DNA of 64,000 nucleotides from Mycolicibacterium sp. CBMA 234 (lineage in GTDB: Bacteria > Actinomycetota > Actinomycetes > Mycobacteriales > Mycobacteriaceae). The notes below the pieces were generated by a model. It was given only the letters and a program-made list of their open reading frames with translations. It searched no databases and was not told the DNA's origin. A program made the translations under genes and the position numbers. The DNA lies in the NCBI RefSeq assembly GCF_009729415.1, contig NZ_MPKW01000023.1:248001-312000 (forward strand), read 5' to 3'. This document shows positions 52,358 through 61,377 of this stretch, piece by piece. Position 1 is the first letter of the stretch. Each line of letters starts with the position of its first letter.

Positions 52358-53797
52358 GTGACAGTGCCGATCTGGATGGCTGTGCCACCCGAGGTGCACT
52401 CGGGGTTACTGGCTGCCGGTCCGGGGCCTGGTTCGTTACTCGCCGCGGCCGCGCAATGGCACGAACTCAGCGGGCAGTACAGCCAAGCGGCCGCCGAGTT
52501 GTCGGCCATCGTGGCCGACGTGCATGCCAGCAGTTGGGAGGGCCTCAGCGCGGTGCAGTTCGTCGCCGCGCACGTGCCCTATCTTGCATGGCTGGAGCAG
52601 TCTGCGCTGGCCTCGGCTACCACGGCGGCGCAGCACGAAACGGTGGCGGCCGCTTATGGCACTGCCGTCGCGACCATGCCGACATTGGCGGAGTTGGCCG
52701 CCAACCACATCGTGAATGCCGCGTTGGTGGCCACTAATTTCTTCGGACTCAACACAATTCCGATCGCCGTCAACGAAGCCGACTACGCGTGCATGTGGAT
52801 ACAAGCCGCCGACACCATGGCCATCTACCAGGCTGTCGCCGGCGCGGCCACGGCGGCGGTTCCGCCCACCCAGCCGGCGCCGCCCATCGTCGCACCCGGC
52901 GGTGAGGGGCTGCACCTGCAGTCGAATGCGCCCACCACGCCAAGTCAGCCGCTGGCCGACTTGTGGCAGTTCATCTCGCAGCTGGGCACCACCGGCCAGG
53001 TCGACCAGATGCTCGAAAATTTCAAGTACTTCTTTCAGCAGCTGGGCTTCAATCCCGCCACGTCCGCCGTGCTCGCCTTTGTGGCGCTGTGGCTTTACGA
53101 CATGCTCTGGTACCCCTACTACGCGTCCTATTCGCTGCTGCTGGCGCCGTTCTTCGCGCCGGCGCTCAGTGCGCTGGCGGCGCTGGCGCTGGTGAATTCG
53201 TCGGTACCCACGACCACGGATCCCGCAGCGCTGCCCACCGCAGGCCCCGTCGCTCAGCCTGTGGCCGCTGCTCCGCAAGCCCAGGAAATGCCGGTTGTTG
53301 CAGGCGTTCCGGCCGGTGTCACGCACGTCTCTACACCGTCCAGCGTGACAGCGACCGCTGCTGCCGGCCCAGCCGCCCCGGCGCCGACCGTCGTTTACGC
53401 CGTGCCCGGGCTACCCCAACCTGAGGTGGGGCCGGGACCTGAGACCGATAGTGAATCACCCGACACCACTGTCGCCAGCCTCAATGCGGTGGCGGCCGCT
53501 CGCACTGCTACTGCCACCCGTAGCCGCGCCAAGCGGATCCGTCGGGCAGCGCGGGGATCGCGCGGCTACCGCGACGAGCTGCCCGAGATGGCCGCCAAAA
53601 TGACTGGTGGCGCTGATAATCCATCGATCGCGACGGCCGGTGACAGCGGTGCCGGTCCGATGGGCCGCGCTGGTGCGATGCGTACTGCGACCAGCGCACC
53701 GGCCGGAATCGTGGCATGCACGTCCGTCGACGAGAGCGCATCAGCGCCGCTGCTCCCCGCCAGTTGGCGCGCTTCCTCCGAAGATCAACCGCGATAA
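52358..53797 (+). CDS. PPE family protein, PPE1 (Rv0096)-like, first gene of the INLP locus
   Basis: About 479 residues. MAVPPEVHSGLLAAGPGPGSLL opens the PPE domain, with SSWEG (the WxG turn) near residue 60 and ANEADYACMW-like segment VNEADYACMWIQAAD. The middle TTGQVDQMLENFKYFFQQLGFNPATSAVLAFVALWLYDMLWYPYYASY closely matches M. tuberculosis PPE1, as do the C-terminal PGLPQPEVGPGPE and RGYRDELPE segments. GTG 52358 has GAGGAG 8 nt upstream; ATG 52376 would match the M. tuberculosis start. No PE gene is nearby. PPE1 always precedes the isonitrile genes; role unknown, possibly export or surface binding. Confidence 0.9.
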   Translation: MTVPIWMAVPPEVHSGLLAAGPGPGSLLAAAAQWHELSGQYSQAAAELSAIVADVHASSWEGLSAVQFVAAHVPYLAWLEQSALASATTAAQHETVAAAYGTAVATMPTLAELAANHIVNAALVATNFFGLNTIPIAVNEADYACMWIQAADTMAIYQAVAGAATAAVPPTQPAPPIVAPGGEGLHLQSNAPTTPSQPLADLWQFISQLGTTGQVDQMLENFKYFFQQLGFNPATSAVLAFVALWLYDMLWYPYYASYSLLLAPFFAPALSALAALALVNSSVPTTTDPAALPTAGPVAQPVAAAPQAQEMPVVAGVPAGVTHVSTPSSVTATAAAGPAAPAPTVVYAVPGLPQPEVGPGPETDSESPDTTVASLNAVAAARTATATRSRAKRIRRAARGSRGYRDELPEMAAKMTGGADNPSIATAGDSGAGPMGRAGAMRTATSAPAGIVACTSVDESASAPLLPASWRASSEDQPR

Positions 53798-53880
53798 CAC
53801 GAATTATCTACGGGCGCGGAACTTTTCTGGATATCGGGCCGACTATCTCAGTTGAAGGCATCAAATTGAATGGCATTCTG

Positions 53881-53916
53881 CGGTGCGCGGCAACGGATTT
53901 CGAGGCCGCCGCACCG
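53881..53916 (+). promoter_or_regulatory. Hairpin between the PPE and dioxygenase genes
   Basis: CGGTGCG at 53881-53887 pairs with CGCACCG at 53910-53916, and CGGC at 53888-53891 pairs with GCCG at 53905-53908 across a one-base bulge. It ends 30 bp before the dioxygenase start in a 149-bp gap. No run of T follows, so it could be a weak terminator or a control element dividing PPE1 from the biosynthetic genes. Confidence 0.4.
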
Positions 53917-53946
53917 TAGTGCAGCAAACTGGGAAGAGGCACATCG

Positions 53947-54816
53947 ATGACGCTCAATGTGCAGGGCCACGGGCTCGGCGCGCAGGTCACCGGAATCGAT
54001 CCAACGAATTTGGGCAACATCTCGACTGATGAACTCCGCGAAATCGTCTACGAGAACAAGCTTGTCGTCCTCAAGGGCGTCAACCCGTCGCCGGCGGAGT
54101 TCATCGAGCTCGGCCGGATCCTGGGTGAAATCGTCACGTACTACGAGCCCGTGTACCACCACAAGGAGCACCCGCAGATCTTCGTCTCCTCCACCGAGGA
54201 GGGGCAGGGGGTGCCGCGCACGGGCGCGTTCTGGCACATCGACTACATGTTCATGCCGGAGCCGTTCGCGTTCTCCATGGTGATGCCGCTGACGGTGCCC
54301 GGAGCGGACCGCGGTACGTACTTCATCGATCTCAACAAGGTGTGGGAATCCCTTCCGCTGGAGCAGCAGGAGCCGGTACGAGGAACGTTCAGCACGCATG
54401 ATCCACGCCGCCACATAAAGATTCGCCCCGGCGACGTCTATAAGCCCATCGGCGAGGTGTGGGATGAGATCAACCGCACCACACCACCGATGAAGTGGCC
54501 GACGGTGATCCGGCACCCGCAGACCGGCCAGGAAATCCTCTACATCTGTTCCACGGGCACCAGCCAGATCGAAGATGGCGACGGTGCGGTGCTGGATCCG
54601 TCGGTGCTGCATGAGCTCCTCACCGCGACCGGCCAGCTCGACTCAGAGTTCGCGTCTCCGTTCATCCATACCCAGCACTATGAGGTCGGCGACATCATTT
54701 TGTGGGACAACAGGGCCCTGATCCATCGAGCAAAGCACGGCACCGCGACGGGAACGTTGACGACCTATCGGCTGACGATGCTCGACGGCCTGGTGACTCC
54801 GGGGTACGCGGCATGA
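53947..54816 (+). CDS. Fe(II)/2-oxoglutarate dioxygenase, isonitrile synthase (Rv0097/ScoE-like)
   Basis: 289 residues, TauD/TfdA fold. In the known INLP pathway this enzyme converts an N-carboxymethyl-3-amino fatty acid into the 3-isonitrile acid by oxidative decarboxylation. The iron-binding facial triad is His97-Ile-Asp99 (TGAFWHIDYMF) and His260 (NRALIHRAKHG); Arg275 (TTYRLTM) fits the 2-oxoglutarate anchor. GAAGAGG precedes ATG 53947. Its stop overlaps the next ATG (ATGA). Homology to Rv0097 is recognised from sequence plus the identical gene order. Confidence 0.92.
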   Translation: MTLNVQGHGLGAQVTGIDPTNLGNISTDELREIVYENKLVVLKGVNPSPAEFIELGRILGEIVTYYEPVYHHKEHPQIFVSSTEEGQGVPRTGAFWHIDYMFMPEPFAFSMVMPLTVPGADRGTYFIDLNKVWESLPLEQQEPVRGTFSTHDPRRHIKIRPGDVYKPIGEVWDEINRTTPPMKWPTVIRHPQTGQEILYICSTGTSQIEDGDGAVLDPSVLHELLTATGQLDSEFASPFIHTQHYEVGDIILWDNRALIHRAKHGTATGTLTTYRLTMLDGLVTPGYAA

Positions 54817-55358
54817 CCACCACCGACCTGCGCGTGACCGACGCGGAATCGATTGTCACCGAACAGATTCCCGAGGATCTATTGGCCCAAGTGTTGGAGC
54901 CGTACTCCTACAAGGGCTGCCGCTACCTGACTGACGCGGAGTACCGCGCCACGGGCGACTCGATGTTCGCCACCGGCAATTTCACCATTCCAGAGTCGGT
55001 CTACATCCGCAGCACGGGCCATTTCAACGCCGTCGAACTGGTGCTGTGCTTCAATCAGCTGGCGTACTCGGCCTTCGCGCCGGCGGTTCTCCATGGCGAG
55101 ATCGAGGGTTTTCGGGGTTGGTCTATGGCTGACTATTTCGAGAACCAGTTGTCCAGCATGCTGATTCGGTCCACCTCATCGCGCTACAAGCGACAGATCG
55201 ATGCGCGCAAGTTCTCCGCGCGATTGACGTGCGAAGGCATCGAAGTCGTCGACCGGACCTGGCGGTACTTGAAAGTCCCTTGTGCCATCGAGTTTTACGA
55301 CGACGGCGGTGGATCCGCGTTCGGCGAATTCGAACTCGCGATCCTCAACATTCCGTAA
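54813..55358 (+). CDS. FcoT-type thioesterase/glycine-adding enzyme of INLP synthesis (Rv0098/ScoD-like)
   Basis: 181 residues, hot-dog fold of the FcoT family. M. tuberculosis Rv0098 was described as a long-chain acyl-CoA thioesterase; in the INLP pathway the ScoD/MmaD enzyme adds glycine to an alpha,beta-unsaturated acyl-ACP and releases the product. Family blocks seen: LEPYSYKGCRYLTDAEY, YIRSTGHFNAVELVLCFNQLAYSAFAP and SSMLIRSTSSRYKRQIDAR. ATG 54813 overlaps the dioxygenase stop by 4 bp, so the two are translated together. Confidence 0.9.
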   Translation: MTTTDLRVTDAESIVTEQIPEDLLAQVLEPYSYKGCRYLTDAEYRATGDSMFATGNFTIPESVYIRSTGHFNAVELVLCFNQLAYSAFAPAVLHGEIEGFRGWSMADYFENQLSSMLIRSTSSRYKRQIDARKFSARLTCEGIEVVDRTWRYLKVPCAIEFYDDGGGSAFGEFELAILNIP

Positions 55359-55382
55359 CCAGCTGCCAGGGAGCACTTCTCA

Positions 55383-56939
55383 GTGATGTCCGATCAACCA
55401 TCCACCGTGTTGGCGCGGGTCTTTGCGCAGGCCCGGCGGCGATCCACGGCAATTGCGTTGCGCCGCTGCGACGGAACCAGCGTGGTGCGGTACGGGCAGC
55501 TGATCTCTGAAGTGGACCGCCTGGCTGCCGCACTCGGTAGTCACGGGGTATCCAGCGGATCCCGGGTTCTCGTGGTTTCGGACAACGGGCCCGAGACCTA
55601 CCTGTCGGTGTTGGCCTGCGCCCGACTCGGGGCCATCGCGGTGATGGTGGACCGGAATGTGCCGCCGGCCGCGGTCCGGCGCTTCGGCGAGGTGACCGAG
55701 CCCAGCGTGGTGCTGCTGCCACCGGCAGTTGAACCGGCGACCGTGGCTGAATCCTTGCCTCAGGTGCCGGCCATCACCGTGGATATCGGCTCGGGGACAA
55801 CGGAATCGGGCGGCGATGCCGCCCCTGTGGTCCGTCAGGGCGAGCTGGGTGAAGATGATCCACTGGCGATGATCTTCACCAGCGGGACCACCGGTGAACC
55901 GAAAGCCGTGCTGCTGCCCAACCGCACGTTCTTCGCCATCGCCGACATCCTGGCCCGTGAAGACCTGAACTGGATCAGCTGGGTCGCTGGTGAAGCCACG
56001 TATTCGCCGCTGCCGGCCACCCACATCGGCGGACTGTGGTGGATTCTGAACTGCCTGATGCACGGTAGTGAATGCGTTACCGGCGGTGAGAATTCCACGT
56101 CATTGGCCGAGATCCTCACCACGAATCAGATCGCGTCGACCTGCCTGGTGCCCACCCTGTTGACCCGGTTGGTGGCAGAGGTGAAGTCCGGTGCACCGCT
56201 GCCACCGTTGCGCATGGTCGGCTACGGCGGATCTCGCGCCATCGCATCCGACGTCCAATTTGTCGAAGCGGCGAGCATTCACACGGCGCAAGTGTTCGGG
56301 CTGAGCGAAACAGGTTGTACGGCCTTGTGTCTCCCGACGGCGGAGGGATCGATCGCCAAGATCGAGGCGGGCGCAGTGGGCCGGCCCTATCCCGGGGTCG
56401 AGGTCTATCTGGCCGGAGGTGACGGTAGCGTTCCGCCGACCGTCGGCGGCGTCAGTGCCGAGTCGGGCACGCTGTGGATCAAGTCTCCGGCAAACATGTT
56501 GGGGTACTGGAACAATTCCGAACGAACCAGCGGTGTGCTCGTCGATGGCTGGGTGAACACCGGCGACATCTTCGAGCGGCACAGCGACGGGTTCTTCTAC
56601 ATCAAGGGGCGATCATCCGAGATGATCATCTCGGGTGGAGTCAATGTCGCCCCCGACGAAGTGGACCGGATCGCGGAACGCGTGCCGGGGGTGGTGGCGG
56701 CCGCGTGCTACGAGATACCCGACGCCGAGTTCGGTGCGCTCATCGGATTGGCAGTGGTCCCGGCAGCAGACCTCGACGAGGCGCAGACGCGCAAGCTCAA
56801 GCAGGCGATTGCGGCGCGCTATCGCGCTGAGTCCGAATCGATGGCGCGGCCGTCGACCATCGAGATGGTGACCGAGATCCCGAGAACACAGTCCGGCAAG
56901 GTGATTCGGACCTCGCTGGCCGTCCAAGTCCATGGCTGA
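55383..56939 (+). CDS. fadD10: Fatty acyl-AMP ligase FadD10-like (ScoC-like)
   Basis: 518 residues. Adenylates a fatty acid and the isonitrile acid and loads them on the ACP encoded next. A3 motif MIFTSGTTGEPKAVLLP (T166-G171), A5 QVFGLSETGCTALCL, A7 GWVNTGDIFERHSDGFFYIKGRSSEMIISGGVNV, and the C-terminal Lys in TQSGKVIRTSL. No FAAL-type long insertion motif is obvious, as in M. tuberculosis FadD10. GTG 55383 or ATG 55386. Overlaps the ACP gene by 8 bp. Confidence 0.92.
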   Translation: MMSDQPSTVLARVFAQARRRSTAIALRRCDGTSVVRYGQLISEVDRLAAALGSHGVSSGSRVLVVSDNGPETYLSVLACARLGAIAVMVDRNVPPAAVRRFGEVTEPSVVLLPPAVEPATVAESLPQVPAITVDIGSGTTESGGDAAPVVRQGELGEDDPLAMIFTSGTTGEPKAVLLPNRTFFAIADILAREDLNWISWVAGEATYSPLPATHIGGLWWILNCLMHGSECVTGGENSTSLAEILTTNQIASTCLVPTLLTRLVAEVKSGAPLPPLRMVGYGGSRAIASDVQFVEAASIHTAQVFGLSETGCTALCLPTAEGSIAKIEAGAVGRPYPGVEVYLAGGDGSVPPTVGGVSAESGTLWIKSPANMLGYWNNSERTSGVLVDGWVNTGDIFERHSDGFFYIKGRSSEMIISGGVNVAPDEVDRIAERVPGVVAAACYEIPDAEFGALIGLAVVPAADLDEAQTRKLKQAIAARYRAESESMARPSTIEMVTEIPRTQSGKVIRTSLAVQVHG

Positions 56940-57177
56940 CGGGCTCCGGCAGCGAGTGCTGGCCGAGGTGTCGGAGGTGCTGTACATCGACGAATCCGAT
57001 CTGTTCGACGGTGACGCCACCGATCTGCGGGAACTCGGGCTGGACTCGGTCCGGTTCGTGCTCCTGATGAAACGCCTTGGGGTGGAACGGGAATCGGACT
57101 TGCCATCGCAGCTCGCGGAGGACCTGACCATCGCCGGGTGGGTGCGGGAGTTGGAGCGCCACGGTGTCGCCGACTGA
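56932..57177 (+). CDS. Acyl carrier protein of the INLP cluster (Rv0100/ScoB-like)
   Basis: 81 residues. Phosphopantetheine site is ELGLDSVRFVLL, Ser39. Acidic first helix (VLAEVSEVLYIDESDLFDGD). It carries the acyl, glycine-adduct and isonitrile acyl groups between FadD10, the thioesterase/lyase, and the NRPS. ATG 56932 lies within the end of fadD10, and the NRPS GTG lies within its last codons, so three genes are translationally coupled. Confidence 0.93.
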   Translation: MADGLRQRVLAEVSEVLYIDESDLFDGDATDLRELGLDSVRFVLLMKRLGVERESDLPSQLAEDLTIAGWVRELERHGVAD

Positions 57178-60100
57178 CCGGATCCCGCTGAGCAGCGCTC
57201 AGCAGAACATCTACCGCGGCGTGCTGCAGGACCCCGATCCGGCGTTGTACCTGATCGGCAAAAGCTACAGGTTTCACCCGATGGAACTACCGTCGTTTCT
57301 TTCCGCGCTCGAGGCGACCGTTCTGACCTACCCTGCCCACCTGTGCGTGCTGCAGTCCGAGGTCGGCAGCCCCTATCCGGATCTTGTTGCCCGGCTGCGA
57401 TTTCAGGACATCTTTCACATCCACCCGCCCGCCGGACCGGAGGAGAGGACGCTCTCCGACCTATGGCAAGACGGAATCCTGGATACGCCGTTGGTGCTGT
57501 ACACCGTCCACACCGATGGCGCCGGCCACGTGGTGGGCATGCAGGCGCACACCCATCACATCCTGTTGGACGGCGCTGCCATCGCCATCATCGAAGCCGA
57601 TCTGGCCCGGAACCTCACGGAGGCCGCGCAAGCTGCCGGCTCGGCAACGGCATCGGCAACGGCGGTGGCGGCGCTCGATCAAGCCCACCGCTACGAGCGG
57701 GCGAAAGTGGCCGAAGCCGGTGAGCGCTTGGCCGGGGCGGTACGTCGCGAGTTGACCGAACACGACCAACGCGGTGGGCCGGGAGACGCTCTTCCCGGAA
57801 CTGCCGGCCGGGGAGTACTGCGAGAGTCCGTACAGGTCGGCGACTCGGTGTACCGCGAGATCATCGCACTCGCCGAGGCCAAGCAGGTGCCGCTGAACAT
57901 ACTGGTGGCTGCGGCGGCCGTCGCGGTGCACGCCAGTCTGCGGCAGAGCACCGAGAGCCTGCTGGTGCATCCGGTGGACAACCGCTTCGGCACTCCGGAG
58001 CTGAATGTCGCCACCTGCCTGGTCAATTCGGTGGCCCAGCCGGTTCGGTTCGCGCCGTTCGCATCGGTCAAGGATGTGGTCACCGCGATCGACCGCGGCT
58101 ACGTCAAGGCCGCGCGACGTCGGTGGTTCCGCGAGGAGCTTTACCGGCGAATGTATTTGGCCATCAACGGCAACTCCCATGCCGAGGCGCTGACCGTCAA
58201 CTTCATGCGTGGGCGCTGCGCACCGGAACTCGGCCCGCACCTGTCCGAACCTCCCGTGGTCACCGATATCGGTCCGGTCGAAGGCATGACCGTGGCCTGC
58301 GTTCACGATGAAGCCCAGCGCACAATCGATTTCGCGATCTGGAACCGTGACGACCTGCCTGACCGCGCAGCCCAACCGGTCGCGGAGCGGATCGTCGCGG
58401 CACTGCAAGCTATGGCCGCGCATTGGGATGAACCGATTGCACTGACCGTCGGCGAGTGGCTCGGGCTCAACGCTCACGGGAGTCTCGTCACCGGCACCAG
58501 TCTCTTTACCGATATCGATGTGCCTGCGCCGGAGTCGGCTGCAGTGCGCGCCTGGTTTTTGGACGAGGCTGTGGAGCTGAGCCAGTGCCGAAGCCCGGGT
58601 GTCGACCGCTGGATCGCTGAGATCGTCTGCGCGGGTATCGATCCTGGAGATGTGCTGGTCTTCGTTGACGACGATTCCCAAGGTGCCATCGAGTTACTGA
58701 TCGCGTGCCATCTGGCGGGTTGTGGCTACAGCGTCTGCGCGACGTCCGGCGAGGTGGCCTTGCGGATCAACGCAATTGCCGAGCACTGCGCTGTCACTGC
58801 ACACGCGGTCGACGTCGCCACGCCGCTGCGCGAATTGGACGTGCGGCAACTCGTCGACGACCGGATCGACCACGTAGCTCATGACAGCCGGCTCGCGGAC
58901 CGGTTGGCCTACGTGATGCCGACGTCCGGGTCGACGGGCCAACCCAAACTGGTGCCGGTGACCCACGGCGCGTTGGCGATCTTCTGTGCCGCGGTGCGCG
59001 CCGCGTACGGTTGGGGCCCAGCCGACACCGTCCTGCAGTGTGCGCCCCTGACGTCGGACATCAGTGTGGAAGAAGTGTTCGGAGCCCTGTCCTGCGGATC
59101 GCGAGTGGTCCGCTCGGCCGCCATGCGGGCAGGTGACCTGCGATCGCTGATCCGTGACGTCGCAGCTGAGTTGGCGACTGTTCTCGACCTGCCCACCTCC
59201 GTCTGGCACCTGCTGTGTGAGGACGACGAGGCACTGGTTGCGCTCGGAGGCACGGCGCTGCGCCAGGTGATCATCGGTGGGGAGGCAGTGCGATCCACCG
59301 CTGTCGACAAATGGCTGGGTTCTGCTGCCGGCCAAGGGATATCGCTCGTGTCGACCTACGGCCCGACCGAGACCACCGTGGTCGTCACCCAATTGCCGAT
59401 CGGCACCGACGAACCCGCCGTCGCCGCGCAGACCCGGACCAGGCTGGGCAGTCCGCTGGTCCCCAATTCGGTGTTCGTGGCATTCGGTGAAGTCATCGTC
59501 GTCGGGGAGACGGTGTCGTCCGGCTACCTGGGTCTGGAGAGCACGAGTTTCGGTGCGGTGCAAGCACATGACGGCGCCTCGTATCGGGCATTCGCCACCG
59601 GCGACCGGGTGACCAGAGACAGCGCCGGCTTCCCGGTGTTGGCGGGACGCCGCGACGCCGTGGTCAAGATTGCCGGTCAACGTGTTGATACCGCTGAGGT
59701 GTTGCGGCGCGTCGCGTCGGACCCCGAGATCGCCGACGTTGCCGTCGAACTCGCCGGCAACGGTCTGGGTATCTGGTTCACCACTATGAAGTCTCGAAAC
59801 GGAATTGACGATCCGGTGGCCGCGGCACGAGTCCGGGCCATTGTTCGGGGGCTGGGTGTGCCGTCCTTCTCGGTCGCGAGCGCACCGGATATCCCGAGAA
59901 AGCCCAATGGCAAAGTTGACCGGGAAAAACTCCCGGTCGTGTCCGGGTTTTCGGTCGCCGGGTCCGGGGGATCGGGTGATCGAGCCTCTGCTTTGGCTGC
60001 TACCTGGAGCCGGCTGTTGGATCGGGTGATCGGGCCGGATACCTCCCTGCTGGATGAAGGCATCGGATCGCTCGAGCTGATCAGGATCCTGCCTGTCACC

Positions 60101-61321
60101 CGTAGCTTCCTGGGTTGGCAACTCACCATTCTCGACCTGATCACTGCCGATAGCGCCGTCAATGTGGTCGACTGCCGACCGGACATCGACGCCTGGATGG
60201 ACCCCGGCACCGCCACCGAGATAACGCACGATCTCGCCACGCTGGATCACTCGTCCAGCGTGGCGCCTGTGCCGCAGCGAGTTTCACAAGAGCGTGGCAA
60301 CTCGATCGTCATTCTCGGCGCTTCCGGAATACTGGGTACCGGTTTCGCGCGGGCCATTCTCGACCGCAAACAGTCCGGGCTCCGCTGTCCGGAGGTGGTG
60401 TTCGTCGCGAGATCGCCACTGCCTGAACATGACCCGTGGTCCGTCCTGCAATCGGTCGACGGTGTCACGATCATTGAGCGAAACGCAGGATTCGCCGCGG
60501 CAGACCTAGGTGCGCTGCTGGCGGACGTCGGCGCCGGCACGGTGGTGAACTGCGTCGGAAACACGAATGTATTGGTGCGGTACGGCGACCTTCGAGCGGC
60601 CAATGTCGATGCGGTGTCGTCCATCGCTGACGCGTGCCGGCAGCACGACGCCAGGCTGGTGCACTTGTCGACCTTCGTGGTGAGCGCGGAGGTGACGGCG
60701 GCCAGTGTGACGGACCCGCGCTTCGCGCCGTATCCCTATGCGGCGTCGAAGTCGTTGGCGGAGTTGGCCGTTACGGGTACTCCCGGGCTGGACTTCACCG
60801 TGGTGCGGCTGCCCCGAGTGCTCGGCGACGCTCACCAGCTCGAGCAATCTGCCGACATTTTGGTCTCGATTCTCGATGCCTGCATCGCGCTGCAGCTCTG
60901 CCCGCGCGTGCCCTTGACTGAAGAGGTCACCACCGGTGTCGCGGCAGCGCACGCCATTCTCGGGCTGGTTCCCGAGGCGTCGCCGGCGGTCGCTTTTGGC
61001 CGCGGCATGACGGTGCTGCGTGGCGAAAAGGTCCACTACACAGAGTTTCTCGGCAGTTTCGGATTCGACGCGATCGATATCGAGGAGTGGAAGTGCCGGC
61101 TGGATCGCAGTGAGTGGGCTGCCCGAAATCCGTCGAAGTGGGCGGTGATCGATGCCTGGGTCGGCCTGGGCGCGAGGTTGCAGGGCCGTACGTATGCCGA
61201 CTACCTGGCCGAATATCCCACTGTCGACGTCGATTTCGAAGGCGTCGCGGAGTGCGTCAGCACCCCGCAATCGCTTCGTACGGTCCTCGCCCGCGGCGGC
61301 GCGGAGATTGTCGGGAACTGA
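57164..61321 (+). CDS. nrp: Single-module NRPS with terminal reductase (Nrp/ScoA-like)
   Basis: 1385 residues in one unbroken frame. Condensation domain about 1-430, active site HHILLDG (131-137); adenylation about 440-930 with A3 TSGSTGQPK (587-595), A5 STYGPTETT near 730, A8 GRRDAVVKIAGQRV, A10 PRKPNGKVD; carrier about 935-1010 with GIGSLEL (Ser969); thioester reductase about 1040-1385 with VILGASGILG and Tyr1192/Lys1196. M. tuberculosis Nrp is about 2512 residues with two modules (C-A-T-C-A-T-R). The pocket residues read about D-I-E-D-I-G-T-V-V-K: two acidic residues suggest a diamino acid such as lysine. Expected product: a di-isonitrile-acylated amino alcohol, as for Streptomyces ScoA. 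GTG 57164. Confidence 0.95.
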   Translation: MSPTDRIPLSSAQQNIYRGVLQDPDPALYLIGKSYRFHPMELPSFLSALEATVLTYPAHLCVLQSEVGSPYPDLVARLRFQDIFHIHPPAGPEERTLSDLWQDGILDTPLVLYTVHTDGAGHVVGMQAHTHHILLDGAAIAIIEADLARNLTEAAQAAGSATASATAVAALDQAHRYERAKVAEAGERLAGAVRRELTEHDQRGGPGDALPGTAGRGVLRESVQVGDSVYREIIALAEAKQVPLNILVAAAAVAVHASLRQSTESLLVHPVDNRFGTPELNVATCLVNSVAQPVRFAPFASVKDVVTAIDRGYVKAARRRWFREELYRRMYLAINGNSHAEALTVNFMRGRCAPELGPHLSEPPVVTDIGPVEGMTVACVHDEAQRTIDFAIWNRDDLPDRAAQPVAERIVAALQAMAAHWDEPIALTVGEWLGLNAHGSLVTGTSLFTDIDVPAPESAAVRAWFLDEAVELSQCRSPGVDRWIAEIVCAGIDPGDVLVFVDDDSQGAIELLIACHLAGCGYSVCATSGEVALRINAIAEHCAVTAHAVDVATPLRELDVRQLVDDRIDHVAHDSRLADRLAYVMPTSGSTGQPKLVPVTHGALAIFCAAVRAAYGWGPADTVLQCAPLTSDISVEEVFGALSCGSRVVRSAAMRAGDLRSLIRDVAAELATVLDLPTSVWHLLCEDDEALVALGGTALRQVIIGGEAVRSTAVDKWLGSAAGQGISLVSTYGPTETTVVVTQLPIGTDEPAVAAQTRTRLGSPLVPNSVFVAFGEVIVVGETVSSGYLGLESTSFGAVQAHDGASYRAFATGDRVTRDSAGFPVLAGRRDAVVKIAGQRVDTAEVLRRVASDPEIADVAVELAGNGLGIWFTTMKSRNGIDDPVAAARVRAIVRGLGVPSFSVASAPDIPRKPNGKVDREKLPVVSGFSVAGSGGSGDRASALAATWSRLLDRVIGPDTSLLDEGIGSLELIRILPVTRSFLGWQLTILDLITADSAVNVVDCRPDIDAWMDPGTATEITHDLATLDHSSSVAPVPQRVSQERGNSIVILGASGILGTGFARAILDRKQSGLRCPEVVFVARSPLPEHDPWSVLQSVDGVTIIERNAGFAAADLGALLADVGAGTVVNCVGNTNVLVRYGDLRAANVDAVSSIADACRQHDARLVHLSTFVVSAEVTAASVTDPRFAPYPYAASKSLAELAVTGTPGLDFTVVRLPRVLGDAHQLEQSADILVSILDACIALQLCPRVPLTEEVTTGVAAAHAILGLVPEASPAVAFGRGMTVLRGEKVHYTEFLGSFGFDAIDIEEWKCRLDRSEWAARNPSKWAVIDAWVGLGARLQGRTYADYLAEYPTVDVDFEGVAECVSTPQSLRTVLARGGAEIVGN

Positions 61322-61377
61322 CCGGCGCCGGCCGGCGACTGGTTGGAGAGGCGCCATCGGCGCCAGATTGTGAGGAA

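Noticed and set aside
57164..61321. NRPS shortened by a frameshift or assembly error
   Set aside because: The frame is continuous with intact C, A, carrier and reductase motifs in the right order and a normal stop, so the single-module form looks genuine.
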